A stretch of 64,000 nucleotides of DNA from Nitrososphaerota archaeon. GTDB taxonomy: Archaea > Thermoproteota > Nitrososphaeria > Nitrososphaerales > Nitrosopumilaceae. The notes under the pieces are model-generated. The model was given only the letters and a program-made list of their open reading frames with translations, ran no database searches and was not told the DNA's origin. A program made the position numbers and the translations under genes. The stretch covers positions 1-64,000 of the forward strand of contig JAGWHF010000002.1 of NCBI GenBank assembly GCA_028866895.1, in the 5' to 3' direction. Shown piece by piece: positions 41,288 to 49,590 of this stretch (positions are counted from its first letter, which is position 1; each line of letters opens with the position of its first letter).

Positions 41288-43300
41288 ATGTCTGGAGCAT
41301 GTGAATACGAGCCGGGAAGTCTGGACGGGGCTAACGAGCCTCTAAAAGGCAGGATAGCCGGAATAATCAGGCTTGCCGCTGTGGGTATGATCGCTCTTGC
41401 AGTAGGGTGGCTGCAGCTGCTGCAGCCTGATTGGCTTGCAAAGTTGACGATTGGGATTGCAGTCGGAATGGGTGGATTTCCGCTTTTCAGGGAGTCGACC
41501 TATGCGCTACGGAAGGGCCGCGTAAACATGGAACTCTCGATGGTTGTTGCCATCGTTGCTTCCCTCCTCCTACTCCAGTTTCTCCCCGCAATTGTTATCA
41601 CATTTTTTGCACTCCTCTCGGAATTTGTCGAGGGACTCATCGTTAAAAAAGGGAGGAAAAACATCGAGAGTCTTTACAGGATGGCACCCAGAATGGCCAT
41701 AATGAAAGACAGGTCCGGCCACACCTTCCAGAATGAGATAGAGAAGGTAAAGGCGGGAGACGTCGTCATCACACGAGAGGGCGACATTATCGCAGTGGAC
41801 GGTACCATTATCTCCGGCTCCTCTACTGTGGACCAGTCCAGCATAACAGGCGAGAGCATCCCAGTAGAAAAGAAGGCAGGGGATATGGTCTTTGCCGGGA
41901 CTTTGAACCTTACCCGCCAGCTTGAGATAAGGTGCGAGAGAAAATCCACCGAGACCACCTTTGCAAAGATAATTCACTTGGTGGAGGAGGCGGAGGTGTC
42001 AAAGGCGCCCATCCAGAAACTTACCGACAAGATGGCTACAAGGCTCATCCAGTTTGCAATTGGACTCTCCGTCATAACGTATTTAGTAACACATGACATT
42101 GTATCCACCCTCTCAGTCATAGTGGTCGCAGGCGCTTGCGGGCTTGCAGTCGGAACACCGATCGCACTGCTTGCCACCACAGGCAAGTTCTCAAAGCGGG
42201 GTATTGTCACCAAGGGCGGGCTACAAATAGAGAACATGAGCCATGTAGAAACCGTGGTCTTTGACAAGACGGGGACCCTTACCCAAGGCAGACTGGAGGT
42301 TACGCAGGTAGCCTCCTTGGGGGGCCTAAGCCCAAGAAACATACTCGAATATGCTGCAATAGCAGAACGCAACGTAAACCACCCGCTTGCGATTGCAATC
42401 TCCGAGAGGGCCTCGAGGGAGGGAATCCTGATCTCTGCCAAAGTTACAAGCACGCCAGATGTTGGAGTCTCTGGGCGGGGAATTGTATGCACCTACGACG
42501 GTATAAGGATAGGAGTGGGAAATCTCGAGTTTGCCAAATGTGAGGTCTCGGGAGCCATATCGGTGGATGAGATCTCGGGAATGCTCAAAGGAAAAAGGGA
42601 ATCCTTCAAATTCCTTGTCAACGAGCACAAGGACATCAGTGGCGAAACCCTTCAGATTGTCAGGGGAGACGAGGTCGACCTTTTTGACCACGCACTTACA
42701 ACCATATACGTTACCATTGACAGAAAGCTTGCAGGAGCTATTTTTTTCGAGGACTCTCTGAGACCTGATGCCAAAAAAGCTGTATCCAAACTGCGGTCGA
42801 TGAAGATCCGGGTGGTCATGCTAACAGGCGACAACAGGAAGATCGCGAAGAGGATTGCCGATGATCTGGGAATAAACGAGTATGACTCTGAACTCCTTCC
42901 CGACCAGAAGGTCCAGAGGATTGAGGAGATTGTAAGAAAGAGCGGGAACGCAAGTAAGGTGGTGATGGTGGGGGACGGCATAAACGACGCACCGGCCCTT
43001 GCAAAAGCAGACGTAGGGATTGCAATGGGAAAGACTGGGACGGATGTCGCAATAGAGACAGCGGACGTCGTACTGATGACAGAGGACCTCATGAAGATAC
43101 CCTACCTGATAAAGAATTCAAAGAATGCAATCTCCGTCGTCCGCCAGAACTTCTTCGGAACGCTCTCGGTTGACGGCATAGGCTTCTTGCTTGCATTCAC
43201 GGGTCACATAAACCCGCTGCTTGCTGCACTCATCCATGTATCGTCCGAGCTCGTCTTCATGGTAAACTCAGCGAGGCTAATTATGGGGAGGAATCCATGA
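41288..43300 (+). CDS. P1B-type heavy-metal ATPase with atypical metal motif
   Basis: 670 aa. All catalytic motifs are intact: TGES at 187-190, phosphorylated Asp326 in DKTGTLTQG, His365-Pro366 in NVNHPLAIA (the P1B hallmark), TGDNRKIAKRIADDLGI and GDGINDAPA. The helix-6 metal motif, normally CPC, reads Gly282-Ala283-Cys284 (VVAGACGLAVGTP), keeping one cysteine. The helix-8 region reads IHVSSELVFMVNSARL where Met-x-x-Ser-Ser is usual. The N-terminus has no CxxC metal-binding domain, only one Cys. Transport of a metal is likely by family, but its identity is open. Confidence 0.88.
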   Translation: MSGACEYEPGSLDGANEPLKGRIAGIIRLAAVGMIALAVGWLQLLQPDWLAKLTIGIAVGMGGFPLFRESTYALRKGRVNMELSMVVAIVASLLLLQFLPAIVITFFALLSEFVEGLIVKKGRKNIESLYRMAPRMAIMKDRSGHTFQNEIEKVKAGDVVITREGDIIAVDGTIISGSSTVDQSSITGESIPVEKKAGDMVFAGTLNLTRQLEIRCERKSTETTFAKIIHLVEEAEVSKAPIQKLTDKMATRLIQFAIGLSVITYLVTHDIVSTLSVIVVAGACGLAVGTPIALLATTGKFSKRGIVTKGGLQIENMSHVETVVFDKTGTLTQGRLEVTQVASLGGLSPRNILEYAAIAERNVNHPLAIAISERASREGILISAKVTSTPDVGVSGRGIVCTYDGIRIGVGNLEFAKCEVSGAISVDEISGMLKGKRESFKFLVNEHKDISGETLQIVRGDEVDLFDHALTTIYVTIDRKLAGAIFFEDSLRPDAKKAVSKLRSMKIRVVMLTGDNRKIAKRIADDLGINEYDSELLPDQKVQRIEEIVRKSGNASKVVMVGDGINDAPALAKADVGIAMGKTGTDVAIETADVVLMTEDLMKIPYLIKNSKNAISVVRQNFFGTLSVDGIGFLLAFTGHINPLLAALIHVSSELVFMVNSARLIMGRNP

Positions 43301-43420
43301 TGGTCCAGCTATTCTGGCATGACATTCAACTCACCTGCTCCCTGCCGATTCTCTTCTGTCATTCCAATCCATTGAGAGGCGGGGCGTTTGTCCAGCCCTT
43401 GGAAAAAGGAAAGGCTGGAC

Positions 43421-44086
43421 CTACCTGTCAATTGGAATCTTGCGGAATTTTTGACTGCCTGCAGCCAATACTCCTGTCTCCACTACTGGCTTCTCCCCTA
43501 GCGCCTTCTCGATTGCCTTCTTTGCAAGTCCAACCGTCTGGTCCAGGTCCATATCAGTGCTGTAGCCCTTTGTTATGACGTCAAGGGCAATCTCGGACTC
43601 GTGACCTATCGCAAATCCAGAACCCCTGAAGAAAGTGCCGCTTGGATCCACGTGATACATCTGTATTCCAGTTTGGTCCTCCCCAGCAAGGATTATTGAC
43701 GAAGCTTGAGGCCTTACCGCATACGTCGTGTAGTTGTGGAGGTACGAGCTTAGGTGCTTTGCAAGCGATTCAGTATCTACCGGCGTTTCAAATGTCAGCT
43801 TGTGCTTTTGCGCCTCCAACCTCAGCGTATCTATCAGCTGGAGTGTGTCGCCGATATACCCTGATCCTGTGGCTCCTACGTGGTAGTCGATCGCAAATAC
43901 CTTCTCAGAAGGTTCTATGAGCGGGTGCGTCGGCTTTATCTGGCTTGAAAGCACGGCAAACTTCGGAGTCTTGATTCCGACCGTGGTAGACCCCCTCCTC
44001 ACGGCCTCAAGCGCGCTGTCTACAAGGACGAGTCTTCCCTGAGGCCCATAAAATGGGAACCTGCCCTGTCCAGAAACTTCCGACAT
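43421..44086 (-). CDS. Proteasome alpha-like subunit with altered N-terminal gate
   Basis: 221 aa. The alpha-type H0 helix is there (GRLVLVDSALEAVRRGSTTV), as is the later VRPQASSIILAGEDQTG stretch, and it lacks an N-terminal catalytic Thr. However, the gate segment that usually reads YDRAITVFSPDG is replaced by RFPFYGPQG, without the conserved Tyr-Asp-Arg. The Lys that anchors HbYX tails is retained in PSEKVFAID. The start codon overlaps the stop of the beta gene by one base (TAATG). It likely forms the outer ring of a second 20S particle. Confidence 0.8.
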   Translation of the reverse strand: MSEVSGQGRFPFYGPQGRLVLVDSALEAVRRGSTTVGIKTPKFAVLSSQIKPTHPLIEPSEKVFAIDYHVGATGSGYIGDTLQLIDTLRLEAQKHKLTFETPVDTESLAKHLSSYLHNYTTYAVRPQASSIILAGEDQTGIQMYHVDPSGTFFRGSGFAIGHESEIALDVITKGYSTDMDLDQTVGLAKKAIEKALGEKPVVETGVLAAGSQKFRKIPIDR

Positions 44087-44661
44087 TACGCAACCGCCTC
44101 CTTCGTACCTGCCGGAATTGCAAGGATGTCTATCCCGTTGCCTGACCCGGGGTCCCGCTCCATTGCCGCCGCTACTGCACGCGAGGCAACCTCTCCTGCC
44201 TGCTTGATTCCGATGCCCTTGTTGTAAAGACTCTCAAGCACGCCGTATGCGATTGGTGAGCCTGAACCCGACGATGCAAAGTCCTCCTCCGTTACGGCTC
44301 CACTCATGTCGGCAGCATAAACATGTGCCCCGTGTCCGTCAACCCCAGCCACTAGAAGTTCTACGTAATATGGCTGGTAGTTCCTCAGCCCAGAGTAGGC
44401 AAGGTTCGCTATCAGTCTTGCCGACTCCCTCACAGTAAGGGGAAAGCCCCTCCTTAATTCCATGAGACGCCTCTCCGCCTTTGCCACCTTTATTATGTAC
44501 TCGGCATCGGAGAGCTGGCCCGCAATGGCTACTGCGAGTGTATCGTCGATTTTTGCTATCTTCTGGACAATCTTTGATCCTATGAAGAATCCCTTGCTTG
44601 CCCTCTTGTCAGAGCCCAGGACGACCCCTTCGGTCGTCCTTATTCCTACTATTGTTGTCAT
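44086..44661 (-). CDS. Proteasome beta subunit (active)
   Basis: 191 aa from ATG at 44661; the upstream extension is rejected because a GATTAATT box sits 26 bp before this ATG and because Met1 is followed directly by Thr (MTTIVGIRT), the catalytic Thr1 after Met removal. Other active-site residues fit: Asp in GSDKRAS, Lys in KIVQKI, Ser in SSGSGSP and Asp in MERDPGSGNG. It degrades proteins delivered by Cdc48/PAN-type ATPases. Archaeal alpha and beta genes are usually apart; here the beta gene is first in a two-gene operon with an unusual alpha. Confidence 0.92.
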   Translation of the reverse strand: MTTIVGIRTTEGVVLGSDKRASKGFFIGSKIVQKIAKIDDTLAVAIAGQLSDAEYIIKVAKAERRLMELRRGFPLTVRESARLIANLAYSGLRNYQPYYVELLVAGVDGHGAHVYAADMSGAVTEEDFASSGSGSPIAYGVLESLYNKGIGIKQAGEVASRAVAAAMERDPGSGNGIDILAIPAGTKEAVA

Positions 44662-44682
44662 ACAGTACCTACGGCAGACAGT

Positions 44683-44690
44683 GATTAATT
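44683..44690 (-). promoter_or_regulatory. BoxA of the proteasome operon
   Basis: AATTAATC on the minus strand centred 26 bp before the ATG at 44661; a leaderless message is predicted. Confidence 0.5.
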
Positions 44691-44729
44691 GACTGGTAAT
44701 CACAAAAGTAGGTCACAAAAATGTGGGAA

Positions 44730-44861
44730 TTAGGTGGCGAGCAGGGCTCCACACTTTGAGCATTTTACGTGAAACATCCTCAGGTAGACCTCACCCTTGG
44801 TATCCACGTCTACGCACTGTTTGCCTCCCTCCTTGCAAATGTGGCAGAACTCTTTTCTCAT
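44730..44861 (-). CDS. Zinc-ribbon mini-protein, 43 aa
   Basis: ATG at 44861. Two Cys pairs, Cys6/Cys9 (FCHICKEGG) and Cys34/Cys37 (VKCSKCGALL), flank a short beta hairpin, a classic zinc ribbon. A TTTATTACTT element lies about 28 bp upstream. It precedes the proteasome genes on the same strand by 69 bp. RNA, DNA or protein binding are possible; no close family name comes to mind. Confidence 0.75.
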   Translation of the reverse strand: MRKEFCHICKEGGKQCVDVDTKGEVYLRMFHVKCSKCGALLAT

Positions 44862-45031
44862 GAGTCTTAATGGTCAAACAAAGTAATAAAGTTCGTTGTA
44901 TGTCTGGAAAACACACGGAGGATTGCACGTCATAAACCTACCGTGACAACGGACCGCAAAACCATGGCAAGAGACCAAAATTCATATTTGTCATGCAAAA
45001 AGAAAAAGGGAAATCACGAGGAAGAAAAGAT

Positions 45032-45238
45032 ATGAGAGACATCAATGATATTCTGCCAAAGATCCCGTCTATGCACTGGGGGGCACTCACTAACATGCCG
45101 CCTACAAACGAGAAGGTTTCCCAGATGAACAGGATGTTCCCGCATGACGGGAGGTGGCATACGGTGTTTGAGGAGGAGAAGCAGGTCTTCGTAGACGGGG
45201 TTCGTATCTGGAAGAAGAATCCCAAATCGTGGACATGA
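45032..45238 (+). CDS. Small hypothetical protein, 68 aa
   Basis: Starts at ATG 45032 (MRDINDILPKIPSMHW); an ATG at 44993 would add a basic stretch. The sequence is soluble, with Trp, Met and Pro-rich segments (HWGALTNMPPTNEK, FPHDGRWHTVFEEEK) and probably a small beta-rich fold. It is flanked by genes on both strands with clear spacing. No family recognised. Confidence 0.55.
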   Translation: MRDINDILPKIPSMHWGALTNMPPTNEKVSQMNRMFPHDGRWHTVFEEEKQVFVDGVRIWKKNPKSWT

Positions 45239-45315
45239 GGTCCCTGCAACTTTGTCAAATACGAAAAATCATACCATAGAATTAAATTTACTTTCACAAG
45301 ATCCCTAGCCTAGGA

Positions 45316-45678
45316 TTGACCCAGAGTGTCAAGAAGATAGACCCGTGCCTGCAGATCTTGGAACTTGACGGATCGATACGTTTTGTCGGTAGGATTAAAG
45401 ACAGGAAGCTCATCTCTTTTGCAAGAAGGCCCGATGCCGCACCACTCCTTGACGATGAACTGAGCGGCATGGCGCACTATCAGGCATCTGTGAAGGCCTC
45501 TTGGGAGGACATGTTCAACGAGACCCTCGGCAAGACAAACTGGATGATTACCTCAAAGGAAAAGGTGAAACTGATCACTCTCTTCCTAGACGACGGACTC
45601 TTGGTACTTTCCACTGAACCGGATTCTAACCACGATGTGATTATCCTTAAAATAAAGGGCCTGAACGCAAAGCTATAG
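45316..45678 (+). CDS. Conserved thaumarchaeal-type hypothetical protein, 120 aa
   Basis: TTG start. The phrase LQILELDGSIRFVGRIKDRKL, then a central helix (WEDMFNETLGKTNW) and the end LLVLSTEPDSNHDVIILKI, matches a small cytoplasmic protein type that occurs in many copies in thaumarchaeal genomes, with a roadblock-like alternation of strands and helices. A regulatory or ligand-sensing role is often guessed but not known. No operon partner. Confidence 0.75.
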   Translation: MTQSVKKIDPCLQILELDGSIRFVGRIKDRKLISFARRPDAAPLLDDELSGMAHYQASVKASWEDMFNETLGKTNWMITSKEKVKLITLFLDDGLLVLSTEPDSNHDVIILKIKGLNAKL

Positions 45679-46414
45679 CGGTACCGTTCATAAATCCAGT
45701 AATGCTTGCAAAAACCATGAAAGAAAGCTAGGGTTATTACAAATCAGCTAACCTTATGATAACTAAGCTCCATCTGTGAGCGAATTCTATATGGTACCGA
45801 ATCTATACATAGACGAAAGCTAAGACCAAGCAATACCTTTTTTGTATTGGAATAGTGTCTCTAAGTCTTTTGCTTGGTCGGGCAAGAAGCTTTCAAATCG
45901 GAGGGGAATCCTACCAAAGGCCCTCTCCATTTTTATTTTCAACGTGAAATCCATGCTTGACGGGACTACTCTGCCACCTCTCTTTACTCGGAATATCTCC
46001 ACAGGTAGTCGTTATTCAATCAAGGCGAGGAATGAATGTCTTCACCATGCCACCCTGGAATTTCTTTACCAAGTGTAGAAATGAATTTACAACTAAAAGA
46101 ATCACTCCTCCCAATACCCTTGAATTGACAAGGTTGGTTTGACAATTAAAAAAGGACGTGGCCTGCCATTGCAGTTGACTGAGGAACAGTAACCCGGTTC
46201 TGAAGGTCCATGCTTCGTTGTTGTTTCTTGATGTGAGCACCGTATCCTGAACAAGGCGTCATTCTGTATTTTGGACGGCCACAACTGACATCGTCGTATG
46301 GAAGGATCTCAAAGCATCCGGTGTCCCAAAAAGGGTAGGTCAGGCCTGAAGGACAGTAGCATCGGGCATTACAAAACAGTTATCAGTCAATACTTGGTTT
46401 ATTTCGTGTTTGCA
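45679..46414. other. 736-bp region without a supported gene
   Basis: Several overlapping short frames occur on both strands (for example 45820-46002 minus and 46016-46240 minus), none with clear domain signs; the two minus frames follow each other and could be pieces of one broken gene, perhaps a mobile-element remnant. AT-rich compared with its neighbours. No tRNA or repeat seen. Confidence 0.4.
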
Positions 46415-46867
46415 ATGGATATGAAATTGATACTGCGGGGAAGAACAATAGAGGACGAGTCTGTGGCCGATGCCATATTCAAGATCCTAGGGGACAAATA
46501 CTCGAGGAGAATACTGGCATCACTTGCAGAATCCCCCAAATCCGTCTACGGCATCAGTAAAGAATGCGACATATCCTTGGCGCTTGCCTACAAGAAGATA
46601 AAAAACCTCAGAAAATACGATCTTGTACAGGCCTCCACATCAGTAATCGAGGAAGGGAGGAGGTATTCCATTTACAGGAGCAAGGCACACCCCCTGATGG
46701 TCCTCCTCAACAACAAGTTCCCCTCCCAGACCATAGTGTTCGACTCAGACAACCTAGTCAACTGTTCTGGATGTGACTCACTCAACTGCGGCGTCTACTA
46801 TGACGAGAGGTATAACGGCGTGAGGAGCGTATGCTACTCCTGCGGAGCCAACTGGCCAGAATCGTGA
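46415..46867 (+). CDS. HTH regulator with C-terminal zinc-ribbon-like Cys cluster
   Basis: 150 aa from ATG at 46415, since the upstream 39 codons do not look coding. Residues 20-75 hold a winged helix (SRRILASLAESPKSVYGISK, CDISLALAYKKIKNL), close to the one at 10309. The C-terminal part has six cysteines (CSGCDSLNC, CYSCGANW), probably a zinc or Fe-S site. An ArsR-type metal or redox sensor is a reasonable guess. It converges with a small gene at 46834 and overlaps it by 34 bp. Confidence 0.82.
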   Translation: MDMKLILRGRTIEDESVADAIFKILGDKYSRRILASLAESPKSVYGISKECDISLALAYKKIKNLRKYDLVQASTSVIEEGRRYSIYRSKAHPLMVLLNNKFPSQTIVFDSDNLVNCSGCDSLNCGVYYDERYNGVRSVCYSCGANWPES

Positions 46868-47073
46868 TTGGCACCAAGCCATCCCCTCTCCCTACCATGC
46901 TGTTCAAGCATGCTGTAAATTCTCATGAAAGATTCCTTGGTGATGGTTCCCTGCTCCATGGACCTTTGCACTATGGTCTCTATCTTGATCTCTTTCTGGC
47001 GTATCATTTTCATTATCTCCTCAAACAGGCCCCTTAGGATCTCCGACTTTTCATCTTCCTCACTGCCTTTCAT
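46834..47073 (-). CDS. Small charged helical protein
   Basis: 79 aa, ATG start. Almost wholly charged helix (EEIMKMIRQKEIKIETIVQR) with a helical hairpin look; no membrane segment. It is divergent to the Lrp-type sensor gene at 47164. The overlap of its 3' end with the HTH gene is uncommon but possible for convergent genes. No family recognised. Confidence 0.5.
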   Translation of the reverse strand: MKGSEEDEKSEILRGLFEEIMKMIRQKEIKIETIVQRSMEQGTITKESFMRIYSMLEQHGRERGWLGANHDSGQLAPQE

Positions 47074-47134
47074 GGCGATATATGGGAGGAGGCAGGGTTA
47101 AATGTTACTTGGAGCGGCAGCCGAAGGTAACAGA

Positions 47135-47143
47135 ACTAAATAT
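47135..47143 (+). promoter_or_regulatory. BoxA of the second Lrp-type sensor gene
   Basis: ACTAAATAT centred 25 bp before the ATG at 47164; leaderless message predicted. Confidence 0.5.
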
Positions 47144-47163
47144 CACGAGAGCTTATCTATAGT

Positions 47164-47394
47164 ATGCCAACCGCATATGTGATGATTGCCTGCGACTACG
47201 GTCAGGAAGAACAGGTACTGGAGGAGTTGAAGGCAATAGACAGGGTAAAAGAAGTCCACGGTACAGAAGGGCATTACGACATCGTTGCAGAAGTCCAATC
47301 CAGGACAACAGACGAGATAAACTCCACGGTTTCCGAGAAGATAAGGCGAATAAGTGGAGTCAGGTCCACGCTGATACTACTGGCCCAATGCTGA
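47164..47394 (+). CDS. Stand-alone Lrp/AsnC ligand-binding (RAM) domain protein (paralogue 2)
   Basis: 76 aa, same length and layout as the gene at 29900: AYVMIACDYGQEEQVLEELK, VKEVHGTEGHYDIVAEVQSR, and a final STLILLAQC. No DNA-binding part. The G-x-Y/H-D-I/V core that binds the ligand and builds the oligomer is kept. It may act as effector-binding partner of full regulators or as an amino-acid-sensing subunit of enzymes. Confidence 0.88.
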   Translation: MPTAYVMIACDYGQEEQVLEELKAIDRVKEVHGTEGHYDIVAEVQSRTTDEINSTVSEKIRRISGVRSTLILLAQC

Positions 47395-47456
47395 CAATTA
47401 TGCAGCCCAAGGAATTCCCACCAAATACGTAAATACCTTAAACGCCATTAAGCCTT

Positions 47457-47699
47457 ATGAGTAGGGAAAGTTCAGGGAATGAAGCAAACTTTTTTGAAGG
47501 CCTCATTGACTCACTTGCAGACAAGCACTCACAGCTTGACATCAACTTCCAAAAGACCAACATAAAACTCCCAGGCATAGAAAAGACCTTGGAGATAGAC
47601 GGGCTTGTAACGCTGTCCGTACACGTAAGAGATCTTACCGACGAGGAGAAGAAGGCGTCTTCCAAGAAAAACGTAGTACTGATGACACCACGGACCTAG
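47457..47699 (+). CDS. Small hypothetical protein, 80 aa
   Basis: ATG start. Acidic N-terminus, then strands LDINFQKTNIKLPG and LVTLSVHVRDLTDEEKKAS. The pattern suggests a small alpha-beta protein. It overlaps the 3' end of the convergent gene at 47696 by 4 bp. No family recognised. Confidence 0.5.
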   Translation: MSRESSGNEANFFEGLIDSLADKHSQLDINFQKTNIKLPGIEKTLEIDGLVTLSVHVRDLTDEEKKASSKKNVVLMTPRT

Positions 47700-48043
47700 A
47701 TGATGCCCCTAATTCGGCTCAATCTCTTCGGGTTGAAGCGAATGTAAGGGCCTAGTCGTGAGAATCGTCCTGCAGTCAGTATCTGATCGCCCCGGTCGTA
47801 CAGCGAGAGCATCCATCCTTTTTTTATCAGCCTCCTCGCAAGGGAGGTTGACTTCAAGAGCATGCTCCTTCTTTTCATTCGCGCCTCGAAAAAGTCTGAT
47901 AGCCTCATGTTTGCCTTGACGATCCCAGACACCTCCAGGTCAAGCCTCTTGGAGTCCCCGTCAAGCAAAATAACCGGGCTGCCGTTGATGCTTATGGTGA
48001 TTCTTCCCCGGTTAATCGCATTGATCACGGACTCGCCAGTCAT
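47696..48043 (-). CDS. Small basic hypothetical protein, 115 aa
   Basis: ATG start. Begins with beta strands (GRITISINGSPVILLDGDSK) and continues with a basic, Arg-rich part (KRRSMLLKSTSLARRLIKKG). The first half could be a small beta barrel, the second a nucleic-acid-binding surface; this is only a reading of composition. Convergent with the gene at 47457. Confidence 0.55.
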   Translation of the reverse strand: MTGESVINAINRGRITISINGSPVILLDGDSKRLDLEVSGIVKANMRLSDFFEARMKRRSMLLKSTSLARRLIKKGWMLSLYDRGDQILTAGRFSRLGPYIRFNPKRLSRIRGII

Positions 48044-48132
48044 GCTCTCTAGACGCTGCCATGAGATTTAACACTTCATTTGAAGGCCTTCGTGTAGCAC
48101 ACAGGTTTTTTTAAAGGTGCGTCAACCACTGA

Positions 48133-48396
48133 TTGTTGAGCTCCAACACAATCAAGAAGGCAAAGGCCCTTGCAAGGGACGGTGTCATAAAGGTCGAAGA
48201 CGACCTCTACCAAGTTAGATCCTCAAGCGACCCCACCAAGTCCTACTTTGTAACCGCGGAGACCTGCGAATGTGACGGATTCAAAAACTTTTACAAATTC
48301 CACCACGGCAAAGGCATGAAGGCCAATTGCTCCCACCTAGAGGCAGTAAGGATCTTCAAAAAAGAATACGAAAAAAGGTCTGCCTCCAACAGGTGA
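48133..48396 (+). CDS. SWIM zinc-finger protein
   Basis: 87 aa from TTG at 48133 or 48136, about 22-25 bp after a TTTTTTTAAAGG box. The SWIM motif is plain: C-x-C (TCECDGFKN) followed by C-x-H (ANCSHLEAVRIF). SWIM domains bind DNA or proteins and are found in recombination mediators and MuDR-type transposases. Here it is the whole protein, so it may be an adaptor; no partner is visible. Confidence 0.8.
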   Translation: MLSSNTIKKAKALARDGVIKVEDDLYQVRSSSDPTKSYFVTAETCECDGFKNFYKFHHGKGMKANCSHLEAVRIFKKEYEKRSASNR

Positions 48397-48590
48397 CAGA
48401 CTCCTCCGACACTCGTAAGATTGCTGACCCCTACAGTCCTGCCTGAATGTCATTTCTGGCACGATGCACTCTGGGGGAGAAAGGTGAACCTATGTTCAAT
48501 GATGGAAATTCCTTGAATCCATCTGGCTGTTCAATGCTAACAAGCATGTTGCACCTGCCTACTCGGGAGGCAATATAGTTAATTGCCATT

Positions 48591-48791
48591 CTACGCACCA
48601 ACGTAAAGTATGACATATTCTTCGGGGCGCTCCCTGTCCTTTTTTGCCTTCAGGGCGTCTTGGTACTTGTCATAATGCTTTATCAGGTACAACCTTCTTC
48701 CCAGGGGCTCAAAGAAGTCTATTCCACATAGGTTGAAGCCGCACTGGGGTGTCAGTGCACTCCTCTCCTCGTCCGTCACATCTGGGCTCAA
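48591..48791 (-). CDS. Small hypothetical protein, 66 aa
   Basis: TTG start. Contains two Cys (QCGFNLCGIDFF) and a compact alpha-beta pattern (LGRRLYLIKHYDKYQDALKA, EEYVILYVGA). Length and codon use are gene-like. It precedes no obvious partner and follows the HAD gene on the same strand by 47 bp. No family recognised. Confidence 0.5.
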   Translation of the reverse strand: MSPDVTDEERSALTPQCGFNLCGIDFFEPLGRRLYLIKHYDKYQDALKAKKDRERPEEYVILYVGA

Positions 48792-48838
48792 ACCTATCGG
48801 GTTGTAACCTTGACAAATCTAAAAACCTAGCTAGGACC

Positions 48839-49468
48839 TCAACAGTTCTCAAGTATTACGCTCTCAAGCTCTTCTGGACGCTCCACTATGTAATCCGGTC
48901 TGGACTTTTGGAGGGCCTCCTTTGTGTTGTACCCCCAAGTCACCCCTATGACTCTGATGCCGGCCTTTTTTGCAGCCTCGACATCCCGTATCTCGTCACC
49001 CACGTAAATGGGGTCATCATGGGGAATCGTCTTTTCCTTCATCAACTTCTTGAGTAGCCTGCTCTTGCCGTACACTGCCCTTCCGCTATAGACAAAGTCA
49101 AAGAATTGCAAGTCGTTGTTCTTGAGAAATTCGGTGACATTCTCCCTAGAGTTTGTAGTTAATATGCCGAGGATGCAGCCCTTCTTCCTCAGGTTGACAA
49201 GCGTCTGCCTTATCTCAACCGGGGTCTGCAGGCGGACTATCTCCTTGTTCATCTCAAACCTTATCTTCCTTGCCACGATTGGCAGCTTGAAGAGGGATAT
49301 CCCCAAGTGCTTTAGCACCTCGCTTGGTCTCTTCTCCCTAAGCTTGGGTATGTCCCCAGCCGGAATCTTGCGGTAGCCGTAGTGGTCCGCAAACCGGTTT
49401 GCGATCTTTACGACCACCGAGAGGGTGTCTGCTATCGTGCCGTCAAAGTCGAAGACTATGGTAGGCAT
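48839..49468 (-). CDS. HAD-superfamily phosphatase (phosphoglycolate phosphatase-like)
   Basis: 209 aa from ATG at 49468; upstream codons are discarded because motif I starts at residue 6. Motif I is VFDFDGTIAD, motif II ILTTNS, the Lys of motif III lies in YGKSRLLKKL, and motif IV is GDEIRDVEAAKKAGI. A helical cap sits between motifs I and II. Closest in style to Gph-type phosphatases acting on 2-phosphoglycolate or similar small phosphates; the true substrate cannot be read from sequence. Confidence 0.87.
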   Translation of the reverse strand: MPTIVFDFDGTIADTLSVVVKIANRFADHYGYRKIPAGDIPKLREKRPSEVLKHLGISLFKLPIVARKIRFEMNKEIVRLQTPVEIRQTLVNLRKKGCILGILTTNSRENVTEFLKNNDLQFFDFVYSGRAVYGKSRLLKKLMKEKTIPHDDPIYVGDEIRDVEAAKKAGIRVIGVTWGYNTKEALQKSRPDYIVERPEELESVILENC

Positions 49469-49590
49469 AAAAAATCCAGCCCCAATGTCCCTTAAAGACT
49501 GTTGTGAATCTACGGGATTGTATCGGCAGGCCTGATAAATTAAACCTCTATCCACAGGCGACACCCGCGCCAGTCACCTGTCTGGACGGG

